Below are positions 9,595-18,596 of a DNA stretch of 64,000 nt, in pieces. How positions within the stretch are numbered: the first letter of the stretch is position 1; each line of letters begins with the position of its first letter. Source of the stretch: Chryseobacterium taiwanense. Lineage in GTDB: Bacteria; Bacteroidota; Bacteroidia; Flavobacteriales; Weeksellaceae. The DNA is taken from positions 248,001 to 312,000 of the forward strand of contig NZ_JWTA01000005.1 in assembly GCF_000813825.1 (NCBI RefSeq), in the 5' to 3' direction. The notes under the pieces were generated by a model. It made no database searches and had not been told where the DNA came from. It worked only from the letters and a program-made list of their open reading frames with translations. The position numbers and the translations under genes were made by a program.

Positions 9595-10440
9595 ATGAAT
9601 CATCAGTCAGAGTATTTTCCGATTCTCGGAATTCATGAATTTGCAGAAAAACAATCGAAAGGTTGTCATTTGCTGTTCAATGAACTGAGTGGTGAAAGAA
9701 GAATTGATGAACCTCATAAACACGATTTTTTTATTATTAATCTTTTCGAAAAAGGGAAAGGAGTTCATATCATTGATTTTGTTGAGTATCAAGTTGAAAA
9801 TCATCAGATTCATTTGGTATTTCCGGATCAGGTTCATCAGTGGACAATTGAGAAAGAAACAGTTGGCTATCAATTAATGATCAGTAGAGAATGGTATGAA
9901 AGCTTTCTTCCGGCTTTACGGTTTTCGTCCTCTTATTATTTTCAGCATCCTGCATTTACGGTTTCAGAAGAGATTTATCACTTGCTTTTACATGAATTCC
10001 AAGCCATTAAAAAAGAGCTTAGTGAAGAGAAGATATTTTGGGAACTTATTCAAAAAAGAAGTGAATTGATTGGTTTACTGGTGAGTAAATCGGTGGAAGG
10101 TACTTTTAAAGATTTTGAGATCTACAATTCGAATCCCATTATTTCCAAATTTCTGAACTTCATTAATGAACATTTCAGAACGGAGCGTTCTGTTTCTTTT
10201 TATGCAGGTAAATTAAATATCTCAGCAAATTATCTCAATATTGTCTGTAAGAAAAACCTTAATGCATCCGCTTCATCACTTATTCAGGACAGAATTTTGC
10301 TTGAGGCAAAACGATTGCTTAAAGTTTCTGAAATGTCGGTAAAAGATATTGTATACGATCTTGGTTTCTATGATCATGCCAGTTTTTCAAAATTTTTCAA
10401 GATGCAGACCGGAATGACACCTTCGCAATTCAAGGAATGA
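9595..10440 (+). CDS. AraC family transcriptional regulator with N-terminal cupin
   Basis: This is a 281-residue regulator. The N-terminal third is a cupin-like sensor domain (HKHDFFIINLFEKGKG, then VFPDQVHQW, a His-rich beta-barrel pattern). The last 95 or so residues contain the two helix-turn-helix units of AraC/XylS proteins: VSFYAGKLNISANYLN for the first and VKDIVYDLGFYDHASFSKFF for the second, ending in GMTPSQFKE. It sits between two paralogous amidohydrolase genes in the same orientation, with gaps of 54 and 77 bp. It probably controls them in response to the shared substrate or product. That regulatory link is inferred only from position. Confidence 0.88.
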   Translation: MNHQSEYFPILGIHEFAEKQSKGCHLLFNELSGERRIDEPHKHDFFIINLFEKGKGVHIIDFVEYQVENHQIHLVFPDQVHQWTIEKETVGYQLMISREWYESFLPALRFSSSYYFQHPAFTVSEEIYHLLLHEFQAIKKELSEEKIFWELIQKRSELIGLLVSKSVEGTFKDFEIYNSNPIISKFLNFINEHFRTERSVSFYAGKLNISANYLNIVCKKNLNASASSLIQDRILLEAKRLLKVSEMSVKDIVYDLGFYDHASFSKFFKMQTGMTPSQFKE

Positions 10441-10517
10441 TCTGTACAAAATAAGACATAATTGATACACCTATTTGAAATAGGAGCGATGTAACTTTGC
10501 TGTACTAAATAAGAGTA

Positions 10518-11756
10518 ATGCAATCAAATTATCAGTCTATTTCAAAAGACAACTATTGGATAAAGAATGTTCGCCTGGAAACCGGGTTTGAATATGATGA
10601 GGAAGAGATTGTCGGTACCAAAACCGATTTGTTTTGTATTGAAATTGAAAAGGGAAAAATAAAATCTGTACAACCGAATGACAGAAACTCTGATGCGATT
10701 GATGGAAAAGGTTTTTTGATGCTTCCTGCATTTAAAGATATGCATATTCATTTGGATAAAACCTTGTATGGACTTCCTTGGCAAGCGCTTTCTCCGAAAA
10801 GAAGAACAGTAAAAGACATGATTGCCTATGAACAGGAAATCATTCCTGAATTATTAAAAACGTCTGTAGAAAGGGCAGAGCAACTGATTAATCTACTTCA
10901 GCATTACGGAACACATCATGTAAGAACGCATTTTAATATTGATCCTACTTCAGGATTGCAATCATTAGAAAATTTAGAGAAAGCCTTAGAAAATAAAAAA
11001 GATTCTTTCAAAGCAGAGTTGGTTGCTTTTCCGCAACATGGAGTGTATTATACAGATTCTGCACCTTTGATGAAAGAAGCTGCTCAGTTAAAGAGTGTTG
11101 GTTTTATTGGTGGTTTAGATCCTTTAAGTATTGATGGGAATATTGAAAAAGTGATGGACTTTACCGTTCAGTTGGCTTTAGATCATCACAAAGGAATAGA
11201 TATTCATTTGCATGAAAGCGGAGAATCAGGGATGAAAACAATCAATTATTTAATTGATAAAGTCCTTGAGAATCCTGAACTTCAGAGAAAAACTTTTGTA
11301 AGTCATGCTTTTGCTCTGGCTTATTTAAACCAAAAAGAAACGGAAAAGATTGCTGAAAGATTGGCGGCTTCAAAAGTTGGGATTGCTTCTTCAGTACCTT
11401 TCAGAGGAAAAATAATGCCGATTCCTACCTTGAAAAAATATGGAGTGAACGTTTTGATCGGGAATGACAATGTTCAAGATTACTGGAGCACATTCGGATC
11501 AGGAAATATGCTGCAGAAAGCTAATCTAATTGCCGAATTGTATGGTTATGAATCTGAATTTGCTCTTTCAAGAACCTTGGAATTTGCAACTCAAAATATT
11601 CTTCCGCTAAATGATAAAGGAGAGCAGCAGTGGCCAAAAATTGGTGATGAAGCGAATGTCGTTTTAGTAGATGCTGGTTGCTCTGCAGAAGCGGTTTCGA
11701 GAATATCAAAAGTAGAAGTGATGATACATGAAGGAAATGTATTCTGGAAAAATTAA
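10518..11756 (+). CDS. Cytoplasmic amidohydrolase, paralogue of the gene at 8209
   Basis: This 412-residue protein aligns with the gene at 8209 almost from end to end. Shared blocks include KNVRLETGFEY, FLMLPAFKDMHIHLDKT, ELVAFPQHGV, DIHLHESGESG and QQWPKIGDEAN. It has the same metal and catalytic positions of the cytosine-deaminase-like amidohydrolases. Unlike its paralogue it starts directly at the catalytic part, with no signal peptide, so it should act in the cytoplasm. A TAACTTTG -7 motif is found at 10492-10499, 26 bp before the ATG, so it may have its own promoter. The pair looks like a local duplication with divided location. A strong terminator follows at 11799. Confidence 0.85.
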   Translation: MQSNYQSISKDNYWIKNVRLETGFEYDEEEIVGTKTDLFCIEIEKGKIKSVQPNDRNSDAIDGKGFLMLPAFKDMHIHLDKTLYGLPWQALSPKRRTVKDMIAYEQEIIPELLKTSVERAEQLINLLQHYGTHHVRTHFNIDPTSGLQSLENLEKALENKKDSFKAELVAFPQHGVYYTDSAPLMKEAAQLKSVGFIGGLDPLSIDGNIEKVMDFTVQLALDHHKGIDIHLHESGESGMKTINYLIDKVLENPELQRKTFVSHAFALAYLNQKETEKIAERLAASKVGIASSVPFRGKIMPIPTLKKYGVNVLIGNDNVQDYWSTFGSGNMLQKANLIAELYGYESEFALSRTLEFATQNILPLNDKGEQQWPKIGDEANVVLVDAGCSAEAVSRISKVEVMIHEGNVFWKN

Positions 11757-11798
11757 ATATATATAGTTGAGTTTTTTTAATACTTGTTTTTATTAATG

Positions 11799-11834
11799 AA
11801 ATAATCCATCTCTGGTATGAGATGGATTATTTTT
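11799..11834. terminator. Bidirectional rho-independent terminator
   Basis: ATAATCCATCTC at 11801-11812 pairs perfectly with GAGATGGATTAT at 11819-11830, flanked by A and T residues. It lies between the convergent amidohydrolase and surface-lipoprotein genes. Confidence 0.88.
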
Positions 11835-11866
11835 CAATTTGATATGAAGAAAACTTTTATTGAAAT

Positions 11867-13090
11867 CTATAGTAGTCCAGCAAGAAGGTTTACTCCGTCT
11901 ACTGTAGCCCAAGCTCCTCCAGTTAGAGAAACTTTAGTAACTGTTGTTGCGTTTGTGAATGTTTTTGGAGTAGTTGGTGTATATGCATATCCCCAAACTC
12001 CTGCATTGTCAGAATTTACATAATTAACCGGTTCTACTTTCACTTTTCCTGTAAGAACTTGGCTAGTTTCTGTAGCTGCATCCTGAATTAATACAGAGTA
12101 AGCTTTTTGAGTACCAATATTTTTATAACCACTGATATAAACATTTGAGAAGATTCCTGTTCCATGTTTTTTGAATTGGATTGCAGAAATTTCTGGAGAG
12201 TTTGCTGACTCAGGATTTGTGTTTGTATCTCTAATTAATGTTATGTTTGAGATTTTTGGAGCTGTATTGTCTACATTACTTGACGCTTCAATTTCCATTC
12301 CGAAGTTTCCTGTTCCTGTTTGGAAAGCATACCAGTTTGTATTGTTCTGTCCACTCCAAGCATCTTGCCAGTCGAAAGAATCATCATAGTTTCCATAAGC
12401 TACTAGATTTTTAGCACTTACAGTTCCTCCGAAGAATTCATATCCGTCATCTGTTCCTTTGTATGAAACTAAATTTTCCAATGTAGTTCCTGCTCCTACA
12501 GCGTAGAAAGTCATAGAGTTTGTTTCAGATGTACCATCACCGATTTTTTTACCAGCATATTCTACACGTACAAACTTCATTGTTCCAGAATTGTCATTTG
12601 CATCACTTCCTCCGTAATAAACGTTGTTACCATCTTCAGAAAGAGCTTGTGTATTTCCGTTTACAGCTTTGATAGGAGCATTTCCATATAATGTAATTCC
12701 ACCCCAATCTCCAGGAGTTTTAGTAGATGTTGTAAATACAATAGGCTCAGAAGCTGTACCAACAGCGTTGATATTACCATCTTGAAGAATTACTAATCCA
12801 CTTGTCTTTGTAGTTACTACATTGAATGTAGCACCTGCTTCAATTGTGATGGTAGCATTGTTGGTTATTTTTACAATTCCATCTAATGTATAGTTTCCTT
12901 TTTTAATTAAAAGATCTTTTGTAATAGTTCCTGATAAAGTTCCACTTCCGCTTAATACGCTTTCAGTAGTTCCAGGAGTAGTAACTGTAGTTCCTTCCCC
13001 TAAGCCGTCATTTACATCAATAGTACATGAATTTAAGGCTAATGTTAACACAGCTGTTAACGATAATAATGATAAAACTCTTCTTTTCAT
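11867..13090 (-). CDS. Surface lipoprotein with beta-helix-like repeats, partner of a TonB receptor
   Basis: This is a 407-residue protein with a lipoprotein signal (LALNSC, Cys22) followed by a short acidic, threonine-rich linker. The rest is rich in short hydrophobic strands, Asn/Gly turns and aromatic pairs (for example KNLVAYGNYDDSFDWQDAW), as in right-handed beta-helix or beta-solenoid proteins. There are no obvious catalytic residues. It lies 34 bp downstream of, and in the same direction as, the TonB-dependent receptor at 13125-15770, so it is probably the cell-surface partner of that receptor, comparable in role to SusD-like proteins but not in sequence. The divergent two-component system suggests its expression is regulated by nutrient status. 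Confidence 0.7.
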   Translation of the reverse strand: MKRRVLSLLSLTAVLTLALNSCTIDVNDGLGEGTTVTTPGTTESVLSGSGTLSGTITKDLLIKKGNYTLDGIVKITNNATITIEAGATFNVVTTKTSGLVILQDGNINAVGTASEPIVFTTSTKTPGDWGGITLYGNAPIKAVNGNTQALSEDGNNVYYGGSDANDNSGTMKFVRVEYAGKKIGDGTSETNSMTFYAVGAGTTLENLVSYKGTDDGYEFFGGTVSAKNLVAYGNYDDSFDWQDAWSGQNNTNWYAFQTGTGNFGMEIEASSNVDNTAPKISNITLIRDTNTNPESANSPEISAIQFKKHGTGIFSNVYISGYKNIGTQKAYSVLIQDAATETSQVLTGKVKVEPVNYVNSDNAGVWGYAYTPTTPKTFTNATTVTKVSLTGGAWATVDGVNLLAGLL

Positions 13091-13124
13091 TTTTTTATAC
13101 TTATTTTTATTTTTTATACTTATT

Positions 13125-15770
13125 TTAGAATGTGTAGCCTACTGTGAAGTTAAATGTTACTCCTCTGTAATAGTCTGTAAGAACATTGTTTCCATCTTCT
13201 ACTTTTAGAGGTAAATAGCTTTTGTCTTCTCCCAATAAGATTCTGTATTTACTGTCAAGAATGTTTTGAACAGCAAACTTTACATTCCAGTTCTTTGTTA
13301 ATTGTCCTTGATAAACAAAATCTAACTGATGGAAAGGCTTTTCATAATAATTATCTGTGCCCGTTCCTCCTGTTGCATAGATTTTACTTCCTGAAACATT
13401 GTATACAAGAGAGAATGTTTGAGCCAGATTCTTACGATTCTTTATTTCGTATTTTAAATCAGCATTGATTGTGTAAGGAGCTGCACCTTGTAACCCCCTT
13501 TTGTGTAATGTTTCTCCAGTACTTTTAAACCAAGTTGGTTGTTCCATGTTCAATTGTTCCTGACTTCTCTCAACATTAGAGTGCATGATGGTAGCATTAG
13601 CTCCTAATGTGAAATTTTTAAGAGATTCTGATATTCTGCTTAAACTTAAAATTCCTTCTAATTCTATTCCGTACAATTCAGCTTTTTTTGCGTTAAAGAA
13701 CGTAATGGTAGAACCTGTTGCATCTGCTGATGCTGTTAGAGAACGTTCAATTGCATTATCAATTCTTTTTGCAAATAAGTTGACTGCAAACATTTCTTTT
13801 GTAGTTGGGTAATATTCCCATTTCAAATCAAAATTATAGTTTTCACTATTTTGAATATTTTGATTTCCTACAATATTTACGTTATCAGGACTGATATATT
13901 TAATAGGCATTGTCTCGATAAGAATAGGACGCGTAACAGTCTTGCTGAAAGCAAATCTTAGATTATTTTTGCTGTTAAGAGCTTTTTTGATCGCCAATGA
14001 TGGTAAGAAGAAATCCTTATTTTTTTCAAGATTAGTTTTAGTATCTGCACCTTGAGCAGAGAAACGAATAAGAGTCATATCATTTTCGTATCTCGCTCCC
14101 AATAAAATATCCCAAGAGTCTGTAGGTTTGAAATTCACATTAGCATAACCTCCATTGATGATCTGATAAAAACTCGAATAGAACTGAGAAACATCAGAAC
14201 CTTCCTGATAGAATAGATCTCCCTTTTTTATTGATGCATCAAATGTATCTTGTGGTGTATCAACGTTAACAATAAATGGAGTTAAAGAAGCGTTAGAAGT
14301 ACGTCCAAATAAGAATCTATAAGAAGTTTTTCTGAAATCAGAGAATCCATTATAACCTAATGCGATTTGTATTGGGTAATCTTTTCTATCTCCTTTTTCA
14401 CCTAAAGACAATTGATATTCTGCAAATGCGGAACCATAAAATCTAGAATCAACATCTAAATATTGGCGAATAAGGTTGTTTCCACCATAACGCATCTGTA
14501 TCATATTTTCAGGAAGAATAGCTCCTGTACTTGGGTCTGTACGGTTACCGTCAATGATTTTTCTATCCGGTTGGCTGTAATTGTTGATTACATAGCTAGC
14601 TCCAGCTTTTATTTGATGTCTGTCTGTGATTTTTTGTGAAGCAGTTAATTGTAGATCCAAAAATCTTGAAACATCCAACTGATTAGTTCTAAAGAAACCA
14701 GATTGTTTATTTTGAACTAAATTGTCTTTGTACCCGAAGTTATCTTCAATGATGTTGTTGGTATTTTGTAGATAAAATGCGTTTAAGTTAACAGCAGTTC
14801 CCTTGTTTTTATATCCAAGTCCTAGCAACGCGGAAGATTCTGTTTCGTAATTGTATTGTTTACGATTTAGGAAGTTCATATTATCAATGAAAGAATCTTG
14901 ACCTTGTGATCTGAACTGGTTGTTAGCTCCTTCTTTATATTCAAATTTAGTTCCTTGATTTAGTGAAAATAAAATTCCTAAATTTCCGGATCCCATTTTT
15001 ACCTTCTGAGCAGTTGTAAATCCAATATTTGTATTTGGCATTGATTTTACATTATCTACATTCCAAGAATCTTTAAAAGAATTTAATGATTCACCAGCCG
15101 TAAATCTATAGTTATTAGGTCTTGAATTTCTCACTTCACTAGGTAATCTTCTGTCACTAGAATTTAAGCCTAGATAACCGTTCATCCCAGAAGCTCCTTC
15201 AGCCACTTTAAAGTTATCTCTGAAAGTACTTAAAGTATTTACTCCAATACCAAATTCTATTTTAGAAAAAGATTTGTCAATTGTTAAAGTTTCAATATCA
15301 AATGTAGCTCCTGCAAAATCTCCGTAAAGATTTGAGTTAAAAGTCTTATAGATGTTCAGTTTACCTACAACGTCTGTTGGAAACTGTTTTAAAGCAATGA
15401 TTTTTTGAAATGGATTGTTTGAAGGTGAACCAAGACCATTAATTAATAAATAATTGTATCTTTCTTCCAAACCTCTTACGAAAAGTCCTCTTCCTTCTAC
15501 TGTAGTGATTCCTGTTACCTTAGTAAGACCTTGTTCTACATTGGAGATTCCTTTTCTGGAAATTTCTTCAGCACTTACAGCTTGTTTTTGAATAATCGCT
15601 TTCTTTTGTTCTCCTAATACTGCAGTCTCAGTTTTTTTGCTACTGCTTCCTTGGATGATTACGCCTTCAATTTTTTTCTCTTTACTTGCTGTGTCTTTTT
15701 TTATTTCTTGAGCATAAAATACAGATCCAGATAAGAATAAGACTGCAACACTAAGTTTATTAATTTTCAT
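13125..15770 (-). CDS. TonB-dependent outer-membrane receptor
   Basis: This is an 881-residue protein. Residues 1-20 are a signal peptide ending FYAQ. A plug domain follows at about 45-170 (AEEISRKGISNVEQGLTKVTG, LFVRGLEERYNYLLINGL), then a long beta-barrel ending in an aromatic terminal strand (GVTFNFTVGYTF), as required for BAM assembly. The N-terminal carboxypeptidase-regulatory domain common in SusC-type receptors is absent. It is the first gene of a two-gene unit with the surface lipoprotein. The ligand cannot be told from the sequence. Divergent transcription from a PhoB/PhoR-like pair makes uptake of a phosphate-containing or other limiting nutrient plausible, by inference only. Confidence 0.92.
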   Translation of the reverse strand: MKINKLSVAVLFLSGSVFYAQEIKKDTASKEKKIEGVIIQGSSSKKTETAVLGEQKKAIIQKQAVSAEEISRKGISNVEQGLTKVTGITTVEGRGLFVRGLEERYNYLLINGLGSPSNNPFQKIIALKQFPTDVVGKLNIYKTFNSNLYGDFAGATFDIETLTIDKSFSKIEFGIGVNTLSTFRDNFKVAEGASGMNGYLGLNSSDRRLPSEVRNSRPNNYRFTAGESLNSFKDSWNVDNVKSMPNTNIGFTTAQKVKMGSGNLGILFSLNQGTKFEYKEGANNQFRSQGQDSFIDNMNFLNRKQYNYETESSALLGLGYKNKGTAVNLNAFYLQNTNNIIEDNFGYKDNLVQNKQSGFFRTNQLDVSRFLDLQLTASQKITDRHQIKAGASYVINNYSQPDRKIIDGNRTDPSTGAILPENMIQMRYGGNNLIRQYLDVDSRFYGSAFAEYQLSLGEKGDRKDYPIQIALGYNGFSDFRKTSYRFLFGRTSNASLTPFIVNVDTPQDTFDASIKKGDLFYQEGSDVSQFYSSFYQIINGGYANVNFKPTDSWDILLGARYENDMTLIRFSAQGADTKTNLEKNKDFFLPSLAIKKALNSKNNLRFAFSKTVTRPILIETMPIKYISPDNVNIVGNQNIQNSENYNFDLKWEYYPTTKEMFAVNLFAKRIDNAIERSLTASADATGSTITFFNAKKAELYGIELEGILSLSRISESLKNFTLGANATIMHSNVERSQEQLNMEQPTWFKSTGETLHKRGLQGAAPYTINADLKYEIKNRKNLAQTFSLVYNVSGSKIYATGGTGTDNYYEKPFHQLDFVYQGQLTKNWNVKFAVQNILDSKYRILLGEDKSYLPLKVEDGNNVLTDYYRGVTFNFTVGYTF

Positions 15771-15932
15771 TTCTTTTTTACTATATTCTTTCGGTGCAAA
15801 GGAATAAAAGATTGCCGGGGTAAATGGTTTAGTAAAATTTAAATTTTTCTTAACTAAACATTAAGAAAAGGATATATTTGTTAACTTTATGTGAACGATG
15901 TGTGATTTGTTAATCTGTGATTTAAAAATTAT

Positions 15933-15940
15933 TAACTTTG
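15933..15940 (+). promoter_or_regulatory. Putative -7 promoter motif of the response regulator gene
   Basis: TAACTTTG matches the Bacteroidota TAnnTTTG -7 element and lies 17 bp before the ATG at 15958. A TTG at 15907-15909 is 23 bp upstream, slightly wider than the preferred 19-21 bp. Confidence 0.5.
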
Positions 15941-15957
15941 ACTCGTAAAAATTAGAA

Positions 15958-16635
15958 ATGAACCAAAAGAAAATCCTCTTAATAGACGATGAACTGGATA
16001 TTTTAGAGATTCTGTCTTACAATTTAGAAAAAGAAGGCTACGACATTTATACCGCTACCAATGGTAACGAAGGAATTGACAAAGCCAAAGAAATTATCCC
16101 GGATCTTATCTTATTAGATGTAATGATGCCAGAAAAAGATGGTATCGAAACTTGTCAGGAACTTCGTAAAGTAAAAGAACTTCAAAAAACATTAATTGTT
16201 TTCCTTTCTGCAAGAAGTGAAGAGTTTTCTCAATTGGCAGGTTTTCAGGCAGGAGCCAATGATTATATTGTAAAATTGATCAAACCGAAAATTCTTACTT
16301 CTAAAGTGAATGCCTTATTACAACTGACTTCTCAGGTTTCAGACAATGCCAAGCTGATTGAAATCGGAGATTTGGTAATCGACAAAGACAATTTTAGAGT
16401 TTCAAAGGCTGGACAGCAGTTTTTATTGCCGAAAAAAGAATTCGATTTGTTGTATCTTTTAGCCTCGAATACAGAGAAAGTCTTCAAAAGAGAAGAAATT
16501 CTTGAAAAAGTTTGGGGAAATGATGTGATTGTAGGAGAAAGAACCATCGATGTTCATATTCGTAGATTAAGAGAAAAATTAGGAATCAACACCATTCAGA
16601 CTTTAAAAGGAATTGGATATAAACTTATTGTTTAA
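15958..16635 (+). CDS. PhoB-like OmpR-family response regulator
   Basis: This is a 225-residue protein. The receiver domain at about 4-120 has the acidic pair Asp10/Asp11, the phosphoacceptor Asp54 (ILLDVMMP), Ser84 in FLSAR and Lys106. The winged-helix DNA-binding domain at about 130-225 has the REEILEKVWG and RTIDVHIRRLREKLG signatures. The residue after Lys106, nearly always proline in receivers (the cis Lys-Pro peptide), is leucine here (VKLIKPK). The histidine kinase gene follows 44 bp later. The pair resembles flavobacterial PhoB/PhoR. The divergent TonB receptor/lipoprotein unit is the obvious candidate target, but the phosphate link is inferred. Confidence 0.88.
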   Translation: MNQKKILLIDDELDILEILSYNLEKEGYDIYTATNGNEGIDKAKEIIPDLILLDVMMPEKDGIETCQELRKVKELQKTLIVFLSARSEEFSQLAGFQAGANDYIVKLIKPKILTSKVNALLQLTSQVSDNAKLIEIGDLVIDKDNFRVSKAGQQFLLPKKEFDLLYLLASNTEKVFKREEILEKVWGNDVIVGERTIDVHIRRLREKLGINTIQTLKGIGYKLIV

Positions 16636-16679
16636 TCCAGATCTTTATACATACAACTAATTATTAAATATTTGTAAAA

Positions 16680-17711
16680 TTGAAATTTTACAGACTTACT
16701 CTCGCCACCTCTTGTTTACTAACAGTGGTGATGTTCGTTTTGGTCATCATTTTTGATTGGCTGAAAGATCTTTATTATCAGACTGCATTTTTCAAAATAG
16801 GATTACTGATCTGTCTGATTCTCATTTTCATTATCAATTACCTGGTCCTGGAACTGCTTTTCAACTATTACGGAAAGAAGCAGGTTCGTGGGCTTTCTCA
16901 GCTCTTACCTCAGGAAATTGTTCAGGACAACGATGAGAATATTACCATAAAAGAATTAGGAGAGCGTTTTTCAGATCTCAATCAGCAGAAAGTTACTGAA
17001 ATTGATATGATGAAAGAAATGGAAAGCTATCGCAAAGAATATATTGGGAATGTTTCTCATGAGCTTAAAACACCTTTGTTTTCCATTCAGGGATATGTAG
17101 AAACCTTAAGAGAGGGAGGAGTCGATAATTTGACGATCCGTGACAAATATTTAGAAAGAATTGATAAATCGGTTGAAAGGCTGATTGCCATTGTTACAGA
17201 TTTGGATATGATCAACAGGCTTGAAGCGGGGGAGATCAATCTTACTGTTTCCAGATTTGATGTCAATCTACTTATTAAAGAGATTTTTGATTTGCTTGAT
17301 CTTGAAGCTGAAAAGCGCAATACCACATTACAGATTCAGACGTTGCATCCGCAGATTTTTGTAGATGCAGACAAGCAGAAAATATCTCAGGTTTTTATCA
17401 ATTTAATTTCCAATGCCATTCACTATGCAAACAGACAGGAAGCAAAAGTGGTGGTGAAAACAAGCATTCTGAAAAATAAAGTTCTTATTGAAGTTATAGA
17501 TAATGGAATGGGAATAAAATCAGAATTACTGCCTAGAATTTTTGAAAGATTTTATCGTGTGGAAACCAGCAGAAGCAGAAGAGAAGGCGGTTCTGGTCTT
17601 GGATTGGCGATTGTGAAGCATATTCTGGAAGCTCACAACGAAAACATTACTGTAGAAAGTGTATATCTTGAAGGAACGAAGTTCAGTTTTATGCTCGAAA
17701 AAAGTAAATAG
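16680..17711 (+). CDS. PhoR-like sensor histidine kinase
   Basis: This is a 343-residue membrane kinase. The start appears to be TTG at 16680; no ATG occurs before the first membrane segment. Two transmembrane helices lie at about 9-30 and 38-62, with almost no periplasmic loop, so it probably senses through partners rather than an external domain. After a linker come the dimerisation/phosphoacceptor helix (NVSHELKTPLFSIQGY, His127) and the ATPase domain with N box (FINLISNAIHYA), G1 (DNGMGI), F box (FERFYRVE) and G2 (GGSGLGLAIV). The HELKTPLFSIQGY form is typical of PhoR-like kinases of Bacteroidota. It is cotranscribed with the regulator upstream. Confidence 0.88.
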   Translation: MKFYRLTLATSCLLTVVMFVLVIIFDWLKDLYYQTAFFKIGLLICLILIFIINYLVLELLFNYYGKKQVRGLSQLLPQEIVQDNDENITIKELGERFSDLNQQKVTEIDMMKEMESYRKEYIGNVSHELKTPLFSIQGYVETLREGGVDNLTIRDKYLERIDKSVERLIAIVTDLDMINRLEAGEINLTVSRFDVNLLIKEIFDLLDLEAEKRNTTLQIQTLHPQIFVDADKQKISQVFINLISNAIHYANRQEAKVVVKTSILKNKVLIEVIDNGMGIKSELLPRIFERFYRVETSRSRREGGSGLGLAIVKHILEAHNENITVESVYLEGTKFSFMLEKSK

Positions 17712-17843
17712 TTTCGGCAAAATGTAAGAAAAAAAAATATTTTAAAAAATTCTGAAATATTTTTTTGTCACATGTCATTTATTATATATTTGCAGCAGAG
17801 ATTTATCATAATAAAAAAGGCAAAAAGTAATTTAAAAACTGAT

Positions 17844-18446
17844 ATGGTTTACAAAATCCGCGTAATATTAGATGCGAAAGAAGATATTTTCCGTGATATC
17901 GAAGTTAAAGGAAAACAGACGCTATGGAACTTACATTTAGGAATTAAAAGTGCATTCAGCCTGCAAGGTGAAGAGCTTTCTACTTTTAATTTGCTGGAGG
18001 AAGATGGTACAATAGTAAAAAGTGTTCCATTAGAAGATATGAGTGATGATGGTGATGGCGAAATTATGTCAGATGTATACATTGATGAGGCATTTGAAAA
18101 GAATGGAGACAAAGCTCAGTTTCAGTACGGTCTTTTAGATCTTTGGGAATTTTTCTGTGAACTTGTAGAAGTTATTGACGAAACGAAAGGAGTTAATTAC
18201 CCGATCACTGTTTACAGATTTGGAAACGTTCCTTTAAAAGCTCCTAGTAAAAACGGTGCTTCAGGAGGATCAAAGAAAAAATCGGCGATGCCTTTAATGG
18301 AGGATGATTTCGGTTTTGATGATGATTTTGGAGGAGGAAGCAACAACTTTGCGGATGAAGATGATGACAACTTCGATGATGAGGAGGAAGAAGATTACAA
18401 TGATGATGCTTTTGATGATGAAGATGATAATGACGATGAAAGATAA
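17844..18446 (+). CDS. PRiA4b ORF-3 family protein with acidic tail
   Basis: The ATG at 17844 starts the family's usual MVYKIRVIL; an upstream in-frame start would add an unrelated hydrophobic leader. Residues 1-150 match the plasmid pRiA4b ORF-3/IS1096 TnpR-like family (TLWNLHLGIKSAF, VYRFGNVPLKAPS), whose function is unknown. In this chromosomal flavobacterial form, a final 60 or so residues consist almost wholly of Asp, Glu, Asn, Phe and Gly. Such a tail is unlikely to be folded and may bind basic partners or metal. No transposase lies nearby, so the IS link in the family name is historical. A clear terminator follows at 18470. Confidence 0.8.
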   Translation: MVYKIRVILDAKEDIFRDIEVKGKQTLWNLHLGIKSAFSLQGEELSTFNLLEEDGTIVKSVPLEDMSDDGDGEIMSDVYIDEAFEKNGDKAQFQYGLLDLWEFFCELVEVIDETKGVNYPITVYRFGNVPLKAPSKNGASGGSKKKSAMPLMEDDFGFDDDFGGGSNNFADEDDDNFDDEEEEDYNDDAFDDEDDNDDER

Positions 18447-18469
18447 AAATAGCTGAAAAAATAATATAG

Positions 18470-18495
18470 CCCTGAATGAAAATTCAGGGTTTTTT
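18470..18495 (+). terminator. Rho-independent terminator
   Basis: CCCTGAAT at 18470-18477, a four-base GAAA loop, ATTCAGGG at 18482-18489 and then six T residues. Confidence 0.9.
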
Positions 18496-18596
18496 GTTGA
18501 ATAAACCGAGTGAAAAATCATTTTATTAACAATATTTATCAACTGTGATTCATAGCTATTATCACCCAATTCGTTATTTTTGTTAAAAATAGATAA

